From Sipunculus nudus (lineage: Eukaryota; Annelida; Sipuncula; Golfingiida; Sipunculidae): a stretch of DNA of 64,000 nt. The stretch is taken from positions 90,852,723 to 90,916,722 of the forward strand of contig CM049309.1 in the NCBI GenBank assembly GCA_026874595.1, read 5' to 3'. A program made the translations under genes and the position numbers. Below, piece after piece: positions 51,042-61,489 of the stretch (its first letter is position 1; each line of letters begins with the position of its first letter). The notes beneath the pieces were generated by a model, which worked only from the letters and a program-made list of their open reading frames with translations, searched no databases and was not told the origin of the DNA.

Positions 51042-51157
51042 TACAAATGGCAATCTGGTACGCTTGGCAATTGTACCAGTACAGATCGCAATTAGGGACT
51101 TTTACTGGTACAAATCCCAATCGCAATCTGTACTATCATATCAGATTGCCATTTGTA
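51042..51157. repeat. Inverted repeat with 16-bp perfect arms
   Basis: TACAAATGGCAATCTG at 51042-51057 is exactly reversed as CAGATTGCCATTTGTA at 51142-51157. The loop holds more GGTACAAAT, GCAATT and GATCGCAAT words in both orientations, so the stretch could fold into a branched hairpin. Confidence 0.8.
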
Positions 51158-51164
51158 GCATAAC

Positions 51165-51166
<2 letters not shown>

Positions 51167-51201
<35 letters not shown>

Positions 51202-51207
51202 TATATT
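51167..51207. repeat. (TA)n microsatellite
   Basis: TA tract with one GTATA interruption, just inside the right arm of the foldback-like structure. Confidence 0.9.
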
Positions 51208-52468
51208 AAGAAAAATTATTTCTTCAGTGGTGACATAAAACAGGCGGCTATTTTTTATTACAATAATGACCGTTATTACAATAGTTGTTGCTCGACACGG
51301 TCACTATTGTAAAAACATTCACTATTGTAATAAATTTCGTTATAGGTATAATTAATGACGTGAGAGTGGATAATAACGTTAGGAATACTATAATTCCCAA
51401 GAATTTTACACTTAAACAGACATATAAAACGATGGTGGCATTTCAAGATAAACGGTGAGGGAAATTATTTCTTCAGTATTGAGAAAGAAGTGGCGGCTAT
51501 TTTTAATTTCATAAGTGACCGTTATTACAATAGTGGTTGCTCGACACGGTCACTATTGTAATAACGTTCACTATTGTAATAAATTTCGTATAAGGTATAA
51601 TTAATTAAGTAAAATTTATTTCAACATTTGGAATACTATAATTCCCCAGCAATTTACGCTTGAACACAAATATAAAAAAAGATGGTGGCATTTCAAGATG
51701 AACTACGAGGGAAATTATTTCTTCAGTGGAAAGATAAAAGTGGCGGCTATTTTTTTATTACAATAGTGACCGTTATTACAATAGTGGTTTCTCGACACGG
51801 TCACTATTGTAATAACGTTCACTATTGTAATAAATTTCGTTATAGTATAATTAATTAAGTACGGATGGATTACAACGTTTGGCATACTAAAATTCCCCAG
51901 CATTTTACACTTGAACACATATATAAAAAAGATGGCGGCATTTCAAGATGAAATATGAGGGAAATTATTTCTTCAGTGGTCAGATAGAAGTGGCGGCTAT
52001 TTTTTATAACATTAGTGACCGTTATTACAATAGTGGTTGCTCGACACGGTCACTATTGTAATAACGTTCACTATTGTAATAAATTTCGTAATTGCTATAA
52101 TTAATGATGTAAGAGTGGATTATAAAGTTTGGAATACTACAATTCTGCAGCATTTTAGAATTGAAATCAAATTTAAAACAATGGTGGCATTTCAAGATGA
52201 ACGACGATAGAATTATTTCTTCAGTGGTGAAATAAAGGTGGCCGCTAGTTTTTATTACAATAGTGACCGTCATTATACAATAGTGGTTTCTCGACACGGT
52301 CACTAATGTAATAAAGTTCACTAGTGTAATAACATATAAAATACAAACTGATGCGTTTTTGGGGAGACAGAGTATGAATTGTGTGTTTTTTTTCGGAAAT
52401 GTCGTTTGTTTGGAAGAATCTCGACAAATCTAGGAAAATTTTCCGCCTTCAACATTAACCACTATTGT
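51190..52468 (-). repeat. Right arm of the foldback-like structure
   Basis: Five about 250-bp units in reverse orientation to the left arm, each with GTGGCGGCTATTTTT, ACCGTTATTACAATAGTGG, CTCGACACGGTCACTATTG and AATAAATTTCGT blocks. The outer block then follows (GCATC... on the left reads GATGCGTTTTTGGGGAG here) down to CCGCCTTCAACATTA. The last unit matches the outermost left unit best. Confidence 0.85.
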
Positions 52469-52640
52469 AATAAAAATTATTACAATAGTGGTTGCATTTG
52501 CAACCAATATTGTAATAATTATAACAATAGTGACCGTTATTACAATAGTGGTTGGCAAAAACTTGCCCTTCCCAACCGCTATTGTAATAATTATTACAAT
52601 AGTGAACGTTATTACAATAGTGGTTGCAACAGTGCTTAAA
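52469..52640. repeat. Outer cluster of ATTACAATAGTGG boxes
   Basis: Alternating CACTATTGTAATAA and TTATTACAATAGTG boxes separated by short GC-containing linkers (GCATTTGCAACC, GGCAAAAACTTGCC) form a series of nested hairpins. The left end has only one or two such boxes (47938-47962), so the two ends are unequal. Confidence 0.8.
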
Positions 52641-53439
52641 TAAACTGACTGATAAGATTCATAACTATAGCAAGCTATATTAAAATATAAATTGTTGTGT
52701 TCTTTGTTTCATGTTTTTATAATACCGTTGACAAAATTTGTCTACTATAAACATGAAAAACATAATAAGTGCATAACCATGTAATTTTATGAGTGCATTG
52801 GATAATATAGAATCACTGGGTTACATGCAACAAAGTGGCCCAATTTTGTAACGTACTCTTGAAGGGTAATAGACCATTTCATGATCTTTAATGACAGAAG
52901 TCATTTTTCAAACTCAAATCATTGAGATACTGTTTGATACCTTGTATACCACTTTGTTTAGTGCAACCCCTTGTAACATGAATAAACAGTATTTCAGATC
53001 CACTCTTATTTCTATAGGTCTGGCAATTGCACAGCACTTTTATGCTACTTTTATTATGCCCTTATTGAAAATGCTTAAAAAATAAGTTCTTTTTCTTGAG
53101 ATGTTTGTTTTATTCACCTTGTAAGAAGTAGGCTCACAGTGTTAATTTTTAAAACATAAAATTTTAGCAGAGAAACATGTACAAAGATCCATATTGTTTA
53201 TTGCTGCCATTTTAGACTTCCAAAGGGGGAAAATGTGTTGAAAGAGCACACTTCAAGCACTGGTGCAACCGCCATTTTCAAGGCTGAACAGATTGGTGCG
53301 AACCAACTACTATATTAACTGCCTATGTGTAGTATAATTGTATTTATTATGGATAAATGGAACCATGCAATACTAAATAAGTTGGTAAAACATCCAATGT
53401 TTCACTCCTGTGATAGTAAAAGCATGGATCGCAATATGG
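52641..53439. other. Non-coding DNA
   Basis: Nothing recognisable. Confidence 0.4.
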
Positions 53440-53700
53440 GCTGGTCAAGTTTAGGATTGTAATCTAGGCTGGACAGATCTTAGATCTGTCCAGCCCAGAT
53501 TGCGATCCTGAAGCAAGAAAGACAGGATCGCAATCTGGCCGGACTAAACTGCGATCGCAGTGTTGGTTGGACAGATCTTAGATCTGGCCAGCCTGAATTG
53601 CGATCGCAATTTCGGCCGGCCTGAACTACCATCGCAATTTGGGCTGGACAGATCTAAGATCTGTCCAGATCGCAATCTGGGCCTTGACATATACAAACAA
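53440..53700. repeat. Palindromic GATCGCAAT(C/T)TGG cluster
   Basis: The words GATCGCAATCTGG, GGCTGGACAGATCT and their reverse complements recur about five times each in both orientations. A perfect 14+1+14 bp palindrome lies at 53467-53495 (GGCTGGACAGATCT, T, then its inverse). A second, AGATCTAAGATCT-centred, lies near 53649-53668. Short frames across it are by-products. Confidence 0.85.
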
Positions 53701-54033
53701 TACCATGCGCCACCCGGTTTAAGCACGAGTTTGGTAAAATGGGCGTGATTCTTGGACGACCAGGTGACGTCTAGGTCCATGTTGACCACCATGTTTTTAA
53801 CATAACCTTTAAAATGTGATAAAGCACAGCTTCATACGAATCGTAGTTTCCGAGAACGTTGAGGTCAAAAGTGGACCGACTTCTCTTTATCAGTATTAGA
53901 TAAGTTAAACGTTTTCATCACACATGGTGAGTGTCATTGGAAAGTAGACCAAAGGTTTCACGGTTGCTTCGATCTGTTTGGTGGAACATAATGCAGACTG
54001 ATCTATGTAAACCTTGGGATTATTTTATATGTA

Positions 54034-55924
54034 AAGCCATATTCACATGTAGAAATTTACTCATGTAATTATTTTTTGCATATGGAGTAAATTTACGCCT
54101 GTGAGTAAAATTCTACTTGGAGAATATAGTTACATTGTGTTCACGTGTCATTAAGCTTCATGTGTGCAAATTGACATTTCAACGCACTAAAATAATTAAA
54201 CAAGGGCCCAAGGAACCAAAGCTCATGTGTGAATATTTACTCTTTGATGACACTGTAGCTATAGGAACAAGAATTGTTCTGTTCATGTTGGACGGACGTT
54301 ATTGGATAAGGACATCCCCGACGTGGAGAATCCGGGCAAGGACGTTTCCGACAGGCCTTTTTGCATGAAAATGTTACAAGGTTTAAACTGAATGGAAATG
54401 GGTACAAGTCTAGGCCAACCAAATCCATCAATATTTCTGCGACAGAACTGAAAGAAATGTGTGTAGATAGTTTTCTTCATATTTGCATAATGACAAGGAT
54501 ATATGTTAGGATGCCCACACTATTTTATTATTTTGTTGTTATGACTCATACTAAGATGACATAACATACATCATTGCTAAAAATTTACACTTTCCAACCA
54601 GCCTTAAGATAAAAAAAACGCACATAATATAGGCCAACCGAAATTGTAGGTGACGCCATCACTTAGTGTCAAATAAACAGGTACAACATATAATGTCAGT
54701 ATCCATGTAGCCGGACTCAATAATGGACTCCGCAATGGTTCTATAGCTCACAGGTCATTGCTATCTTTAGAGGTAGCAATGTATGAAGTATTTTATTTAA
54801 AATGGATGACAGGGCAAGAGAAGGATGTCGCCCGGCGGAAAAGGAGCTGGACAATGGAGATGAAGGCCTCAAAAAAGAAATTACCTTAGTTTTTCCTCCC
54901 CTATATTACCATCTCAGAACTGTCCCCGAGTCTGTATTAAAACTGTTTCTGCTTTCCTTAATATTACCTAAACTGTTGTTCTGGGATCACCTGATAAATG
55001 TACATATTCTGAAACCTAAAAATATTCCCTACAAACCGGCTTCTGTGGTTCAGGGGTTGAGCGCAGGACTCAAAGCCGGGAGAAGTGAGTTCGAATCTCA
55101 GCCGAGGCGGTAAGATTCTTCACGGTCGGCGCCCACCCAGGGTGAGCGCTCTTAATGGGGAGACTGGCCCATCAGTCGTGTTTCACTCGCTAACGAGTGC
55201 GCCTTTCGGAGGGGTTCCTCGGTGTTATGACCAAGTCATGGGGATGACACACACACCCAGGGCCCGCAGGAGTTGTATACCGAACCAGGTTGACGCCAGG
55301 AAAAATCGGATATAATCCCCTGTCATGTAGACCGGAATGGAACTCTTCAGATGTACATATACTTAAGCAAAGCATTAAAAATGGAGGCGGTTACCTCAAC
55401 CAAAAAAATTGGGAAAAAAATATTCCCTACAATGTGGTGTATGTTACTTAATGACTTCTCGTAATTTGTTGATTCTTCACGATAAAAAAATATTGGTTTT
55501 ACTTATCTATCTTTAAATCTATATATTTCAGCCATTTATGGTTCAAAACATTCAATTTTCAACATATTGAGTTGTAAACAATGCACCAAAATGCGTACGT
55601 TAAGGCCTATATATGTTTAATGGGAAGTCGTTTTAAGGTGAAAATTTGAAAAATAATCCATGCCCATTTCAAACGTAAATGCCTTGAAAATTCATAATTT
55701 TGAAAGTAAGCACCGTAAAAAATAATATATAAATATGTCTTAGGATTTACCCAAATTTTTACATCATGGACATAATAACTTGTAGAGTGCATTCTTAGAT
55801 CTATATAAACAATATGTTTTTGTTTTGATTTTGACAAAAAAAATATGAATTATGATCTTGACCTAAAAGGACGACTGAATTGGTCTAAATTAATGAATAT
55901 GAAATCATAGGCCAATTTGTGACA
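54034..55924 (+). mobile_element. TIR element, copy 1 (3' end lost, SINE inserted)
   Basis: Starts TA|AAGCCATATTCACATG and aligns along its length with the reverse complement of 56205-57763. Shared blocks include GAATTGTTCTG / GAATAATTCTTG, GGCCTTTTTGCATGAAAATG-like, ATCACCTGATA, CAACATATTGAGT and TAGAGTGCAT. It lacks the last about 280 bp of copy 2 and abuts copy 2's terminus. A complete SINE (55035-55415) with target duplications interrupts it. No transposase frame. Confidence 0.7.
55035..55415 (+). mobile_element. tRNA-derived SINE with 17-bp target duplications
   Basis: The head is tRNA-like: GCTTCTG can pair with GAGGC on the 3' side, box A is TGGTTCAGGGGTTGAGCGC and box B is GAGTTCGAATCTC, with spacing typical of an RNA polymerase III promoter. 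The anticodon arm is degenerate (CTCAAAG loop, possibly tRNA-Leu-like), so this is not a functional tRNA. A body of about 300 bp follows, containing GCCCACCCAGGGTGAGCGC and CCAAGTCATGGGGATGAC, and then an A-rich tail. Flanks 55018-55034 and 55416-55432 are identical (AAAAATATTCCCTACAA), proving retroposition into TIR element copy 1. The empty site is visible in copy 2 near 56810 (diverged). Confidence 0.88.
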
Positions 55925-55926
55925 TA

Positions 55927-57763
55927 AGCCCCATTCACATGCTCACATTTACTCCTATGAGTATACACATGTAATTAAATTTACTGAAGTAAGTGTATTG
56001 TGTCAGATTTACGTATTGATTATAAATACTCCTGGAGTAATCTGACATGAGTAAAAGTATATCTGTACGACCTCAGGAGGTGATGCAAAAGTAAATTTGC
56101 ATGCAAGTAACTTTACTTATGCAGTAAATTGTGTCATGTAAACAGATTTCTTATTTGCATATATAAGCAAATTGACCTTTTTGTTAAAGATTTGCTTATG
56201 ATTGCATGTTCATTAATTTAAACCAGTGGTTCAATCGTTCTTCTAGGAATTGGAATTTCTTTTTTGTGGTCAAAATTATAAAAAAACCTATATTGGCTTT
56301 AGAGTTAAAAATGCACTCTACATGTTATTATATGAAAACTTTGGGTTTTCTGATAACGGTTGATTTGATCTAGAATTTAAAATATTTTTTATAGATTTCA
56401 GATATTCGACTAACATCATTAATTCCAACATAGATGTGCCGATTATGATTAGCTGCATCATGTTAAAATATGGGTAATCCCTAAAACATATTTACATATA
56501 TTATTAGGGGTACTTATTTTTAAGATTATGATTTTACAGGACATTTGCGTTAGAATGTGCATGAATTATTTTGTAAAATTTTTACCTATAAACGTTTTCC
56601 TGTTAAAGATTGCTCCCATTTTAACATTTAAATGCATATGCTCACGACTGAATATGTTGAAAATTTAATGTTTTGGGCAATAAATGGAAGAGCATTTTCG
56701 ATTTAAAGGAAAAGATATAAAACCAATATTTTTTTTATATTTAAAAGAAATCAACCAGTTACTAGAAATCATAAAGTTTTCATACGCCCCGTTTAAGGGA
56801 ATATCCTTAAGTATCAGGTGATCCCAGAACAACAGTTTAGGGAATATTAAGAAAAACAGAAACAATTTTAATACAGACTCGGGGACAGTTCTGAGATGAC
56901 AAACTTTGGTAATTTAATTTTGAGGCACTGGTGGGGAATGAACCAGGTACTTTCATCTCCGAAGTCAACTCCTGGTCCATCAGGCTACATCCTTCTCTTA
57001 CCCGGTCATCAATGTTTAACTAAATGGCTGTCTATCTGTTAATACCTTTTCAAAACAATGACTCCACGGATACAGCCAATATATGTTATAAATGTTCATG
57101 TTGGAGCCCAGTAACTTTGTTTGCGAGTTAGTTAGCGCGTTTGTTATGTGCGTTTTGTGTGCTAAGGGCCGGTTGGAAAGTGTATAGCGTGTTTATAGAG
57201 TGTGGTATGTTATATCATCTTGGTAAATATATAATGAAAAATGGAAGGGTAGGCTATATCATAAAAATATGTCCCTTTCATCATTTAGATATTAAGAAAA
57301 CTGTCTACACACTTTTCTGTGATAGATTGGTTATAATGGTAGATTGATCTGACCTAGATTTGGAACCGTTTCCATTCATTTCAAAACTAATAGCCTTTTC
57401 ATGCGATAAGATCTGTCTAAAACGTCACTGTCCGGAATTTGCAATTTCGGAATGTCCTTTCCGGAAATGTCCGTCTATCATGGAAGTGAATAATTCTTGT
57501 TTCTATATAGCTAGAGTGTCTTCAAGTGGAAATATTCATGAGCTTTGGGTCCTGGGGCTCTTGTATTACACTTATAGCGTGTTTAAATGTAAATTTGCAT
57601 ACCTGAACATTAATGACATTTGAAAACAATGTAAATGTACTTCAAGCATATTTTTACTCACATATGCAAATCTGGTCAAATAACACAATACACTTAGATA
57701 AGTAAATTAACTTACATGTTTATACATATTCACAGGAGTAAATGTGTGCATGTGAATGGGGCT
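55927..57763 (-). mobile_element. TIR element, copy 2 (both ends present, 1.84 kb)
   Basis: Both ends carry AGCCCCATTCACATG(C) termini in inverted orientation, similar over about 80 bp (ACATTTACTCCT, AAGTGTATTGTGT). They are flanked by TA on each side (55925-55926 and 57764-57765). The body is the inverted counterpart of copy 1. No transposase is encoded; frames such as 56665-56865 are chance. The ends resemble those of the 2971-4464 element in their first 6-7 bases (AAGCCCC) only. Likely non-autonomous, with TA target duplication. Confidence 0.75.
56924..56996 (-). repeat. tRNA-like sequence inside TIR element copy 2
   Basis: On the minus strand, box A-like TAGCCTGATGGACC (56974-56987) is followed by box B-like GGTTCATTCCCC (56933-56944) at tRNA-like distance. 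The arms do not close into a good cloverleaf. Copy 1 has a more decayed counterpart near 54820-54870. It may be an old tRNA-derived SINE captured by the TIR element. Confidence 0.4.
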
Positions 57764-57765
57764 TA

Positions 57766-58279
57766 AAAAAGAAAAGGAGGTTTTCAATGAATCACAGCAT
57801 TCATCAATACAGCCTCCACTGTACCTTTCATTTAGGTATTTATCTGTAGGGGCAAAACTGATGCTGCTCATGAATATGTAAATATCTGACGCACCCGAGT
57901 ATATTGCTTTGGAGGCGGTCGTACGTGTTGATCTATCAGATTATTATTATTATATGCTTATTTTATCTCTTATGCTTATATCCCTTACTATTATTATATG
58001 CAATTATATCCTTCTGTTATATATTTTTAAATTCTACCACATTTCAGTTTGTGCTGCCGTTATTGTGAAAACTCTTGATAGTTTAGAAAGCATAAGAAGC
58101 ACGAACTTTATTGTGGGTAACTTCTTGTAAGCTTTGTAGCCTGCTTTGAGGCTATAATGATGCTTGTTTAATATCCGTTTATCACGAATTTAACTGGGGT
58201 TTTATTTGAATGCACAATTAAATTAGGTCTAGTCTGCTTTCTGTGTTAAGATATAGTCAATGTGATAAAACGAAATTTT
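57766..58279. other. Non-coding DNA
   Basis: Nothing recognisable; frames are short and AT-driven. Confidence 0.4.
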
Positions 58280-58280
58280 A

Positions 58281-58319
<39 letters not shown>
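58280..58319. repeat. (AAT)n microsatellite, LINE tail
   Basis: About 13 AAT units at the 3' end of the minus-strand LINE, where CR1/L2-type elements carry short tandem tails. Confidence 0.85.
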
Positions 58320-58544
58320 TTATTTACATAGCGCTTCTTATGATGAATATATACCATATCAGAAGTGCTTTACACATTAGAATACTACCATAATATTCAA
58401 AAATCATAGCTGTGCAGCAGTAAAACATAGTATGAATAACATTATAAATTGAAATAAGATATCAACTTTTATCAAGAAGATATGATTTACAGAATAAAAA
58501 TGTTTGAAGTCTGGATTGAAAAACATTAAGAGATTGACTATTCT

Positions 58545-58877
58545 TCACAAATGTTGGTAATGCATTCCACAGGCGGAGACCTGCATGTGCAAAAGATGAT
58601 AGCCTAACTTGCTCCAATTTAGCTTTTTGAATCGGTAATTACTCTGTGATCTTAAAGCTCTCCTATGATCATATTCTATAAGTGATTGCAAATATACTGG
58701 GGCTGACATATTGACACACTGATGAACAAACACAAGAACTTTATAACTGATTATTTCTCTAATTTTAAGCCAGTGAAGATAATGAAACACTGGAGAGATT
58801 CTCTCATACTTTCCAAGGCCACACACTGTACGAGCTGCCATATACTGAATCAACTGATATAAAACATTCAGGTGCAC
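58545..58877 (-). pseudogene. LINE post-RT region
   Basis: Contains AARTVCGLGKYERISPVFHYLHWLKIREIISYKVLVFVHQC (quoted here in parts: AARTVCGLGKYERISP, LHWLKIREIISYKVL), the conserved region C-terminal to RT in CR1/L2 LINEs, and then RRALRSQSNYRF. It shares the strand with the RT fragment upstream but needs frameshifts to join it. Confidence 0.85.
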
Positions 58878-58983
58878 CTAGCAGAAGGCTGTTACAGTTA
58901 TCCTGGTGGCTAACAACTAACCCTTGAATTATAATTTGAATAGTTTCTGTTGTTAAGGACTGTTTAACCCTGTTATTTTTTCT

Positions 58984-59780
58984 TCAGTGTGAGGTAAGAA
59001 AAAACAACAAAATTTGCTGATATGTTCTTTGCATTTCATTTGTCTGTCCATAAAGTAAATTTCTCACTACAGGTTTTGCTGTAATGTTACCATCACCTAT
59101 CAGAACTGCAACTTCACCAATTTTATTTAACTGCTGTTGTGTACCAAAAACAATACATTCTGTTTTTTTATAATTCAGTTTTAACAAATTTGTCTTCATC
59201 CAGAGTCTGATGTTCTTAACACTTTTTTTCTAATTTCCTGATAAAATTATTTCTACTCATTTGTGATTCCGATTTAAATGTCATATATAATTGTGTGTCA
59301 TCAGCATAACACATAAAACTAACAATATGTGCCCTACATATATCTCCTATAGGGGCTGTGTATACATTATATAGTTCCGGTCCCAGTACAGACCCCTGAG
59401 GAACACCACCGCTCAAGGCTGTCTTTCCTGATGTCACATCCCCTACTAAAACTGAACGAGTTCTTCCTTTCATGTATGATGGTAGCCAATACAGCACATT
59501 CCCATTGATACCGTATCTAATTCTTAACCTGTTTAACAATAAATAGTGATCAACAGTGTCAAACGCTGCACTCAAATCAAGCAGAATATTACTTCTTGTT
59601 TATCAATAGCTTTCCAGAGCTTTTTAGTCGAGCTGCTCTTTCAATTAACTTCCCTAAAAATGTCAAATTTGATACAGGTCTATAGTTCTTTTCTGTCAAA
59701 GTAAGATCGATTTTTTAAAGTAGAGTTCTAACTAAAGGTTTCTGAGGCAACTTGGAAAAACACCCTGTTGCAGGTAAGCA
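58984..59780 (-). pseudogene. LINE reverse transcriptase, disrupted
   Basis: In minus-strand order: NYRPVSNLTFLGKLIERAA (about 59690-59630), LLDLSAAFDTVDH with the motif A Asp (about 59600-59560), GVPQGSVLGPELYNVY (motif B), MCYADDTQLY (catalytic YxDD, about 59300) and WMKTNLLKLNYKKTECIVFG (about 59210-59150). Between IERAA and the motif A block too few residues remain, indicating an internal deletion. At least two frameshifts are needed. Confidence 0.9.
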
Positions 59781-59944
59781 TTGATGATATTCTTAAACAC
59801 AGGCACAAAAATGATAGAATAGTTTTTCACTAGGTATGTAGGGATGTGATCTAACTAATTTTTGTTTGCTGATTCACTGCCTTATCATCCAGCAATGCAA
59901 AATCACAGAAACGATTATCTGTTTCTAGAATTGATTCCACATAC

Positions 59945-60665
59945 TTATAAGCAATGTCTTCTAGATTTACAGTTTAAAGCCCATCTATGATTTTGGCTAT
60001 TTGGATATGAAGAAGTTGTTAAACTTCTCAGCAAGGGTACAATAATCAGAGCACTTTGGTAAAGGTAAAGTCTCTTTCCGGAACAGTAGCTGGTTAGACA
60101 GTTTATAGATTGTTTTGTAATCAACTTTATCATTAAAAAAAATCCTATAATATTCCTGTCTTGCATGTTTGAATTTGTAATATACATGCCGTTTGTAATG
60201 TGAGAAGGTTCTATTGCTTGATTTATCCCGTCTCCTTCTTTTTGTCGCCTTTGTTTTATATCATCCTTGAGCACATCAGTGAGCCATGGAGCTAGGTTTC
60301 TTTCTTTGACCTTGAAAGTCATCACTGGAGCATGTTTATTTGCCAAAGTTTTAAGATAGTTGTAACATGACACCATTTGGTCCACACTCTCCATGGTAAT
60401 TTTATCCGGTAATTCATTCAAATCTGAAGTAAACAAGTCTTTATCTATTTTCTTCCATAATCTTTTCCTGATTGTTCGGTTTATCATTCTGTCAGTTTTA
60501 ACTTTCATATCGAATTCTATAAAACAGTGATCTGATATGAAATGTCCTAGTTGGATGTTTCTAACAACAGAAGAGTCATTTTCTGATAGCACAAGGTCAA
60601 TTGTATGACCAGCAGTATGGGTAGGAAAGTTAACATTATTATTAATAAAATATAACTCTCGTCAT
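59945..60665 (-). pseudogene. LINE endonuclease end and linker
   Basis: NFPTHTAGHTIDLVLSENDS (about 60640-60580) and LGHFISDHCFIEFD carry the C-terminal AP-endonuclease motifs (HTIDL and SDH). The linker follows (RKRLWKKIDKDLFTSDLNEL, RNLAPWLTDVLKDDIKQRR). The N-terminal endonuclease motifs are absent, so the insertion is 5'-truncated near 60665. Confidence 0.85.
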
Positions 60666-61489
60666 TTTCATACAAGAAACGTTCTGTGTATTCTCGTGTA
60701 TTCTTTACCTTTTTTCAGTTCACCTTGACGTATATAAAGTATATTAAATGTAATTTACATGATATACATTCCAATATAACATATTAATGCAGAAAAACAA
60801 TAAAACATTCCAGTGCATCCCTCCTTTACAAGTACATTCTCTATTATGCCTAGATAGCTTCGGACTTGAATTGTAATTGTTATTGGAGTGTATCAACTCC
60901 TTAAAACTGATTGGGTACAATAATAGAATACAGGGAGTGGGCCCGTTGTACAACTTCGTTGTACTGCCCAAAACAAATCATTCGGAAGCCATGTAGCTAA
61001 AGCGACAGCTAAGAGTCTATATGAGTGCTCCTTGGTAAGAAATTGAGAAGTCCAGTTCGTCTCAATAAATATTTCTTTTTATATTTAGGTGTAAATCAAA
61101 TTTTACACAGTAGCCCAGCTATTCTCTTTATTCATTAGTCCAACCATCAGGTCAAAGAGGTTTGTGGAAATAGGAGGACACTAAAAACAGAAAGAAAGAC
61201 GCCAAAAATAATTGCATAGAACCATTTTATACTTTTCAAAAAAGGTGAATTATGATTTATAATTTAACGCCCTGGGTCCCATTTGCGCATACAAATGGAA
61301 ATTTTATCAATATGCAAATTTTAAAATTTACAATTAATTGATGACCAAGTAATAGGGCTCCCTTTCAAACGGGACGGGGACTGGTTGGATCAGCAAGTTA
61401 TCTACCGCATTGAGGGTGTAGCGATAACCCTTTACATATATGGCAAGGGTGGACTGGCTTAAAATGACAACCGGGAGTTGTAAAAATTA
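60666..61489. other. Non-coding DNA
   Basis: Nothing recognisable beyond the LINE truncation point. Confidence 0.4.

Larger units (their letters stand above)
47935..52640. mobile_element. Foldback-like element with tandem-repeat inverted arms (4.7 kb)
   Basis: Two long arms are inverted copies. The left arm (about 47951-49010) has an outer unique block followed by four tandem units of about 248 bp, with TTATTACAAT-type starts at 48091, 48339, 48586 and 48835. The right arm (about 51190-52468) has five units of about 250 bp in reverse (TCGACACGG at 51292, 51541, 51792, 52041 and 52291), then the reversed outer block. Each unit contains TTATTACAATAGTG and its reverse complement as 14-bp hairpin arms around a loop with CCGTGTCGAGCAA. 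The centre (49.0-51.2 kb) carries microsatellites and other repeats and no transposase. Long, internally tandem inverted termini are the hallmark of foldback transposons, but target duplication and superfamily are not established. Confidence 0.7.
58280..60665 (-). mobile_element. CR1/L2-type LINE, 5'-truncated and decayed
   Basis: Read on the minus strand it holds the end of an apurinic endonuclease, a linker, a reverse transcriptase with YADD, a post-RT segment and a 3' end with an ATT-repeat tail (58280-58319). That tail type and the post-RT block ARTVCGLGKYERISPVFHYL are typical of the CR1/L2 group. Frameshifts, stops and an internal deletion interrupt the frame. The 5' part (ORF1 and most of the endonuclease) is missing, as is common after incomplete reverse transcription. 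Confidence 0.88.

Noticed and set aside
55035-55110. Functional tRNA gene
   Set aside because: Box A and box B are good, but the anticodon stem does not pair and the sequence continues into a SINE body with tail and target duplications.
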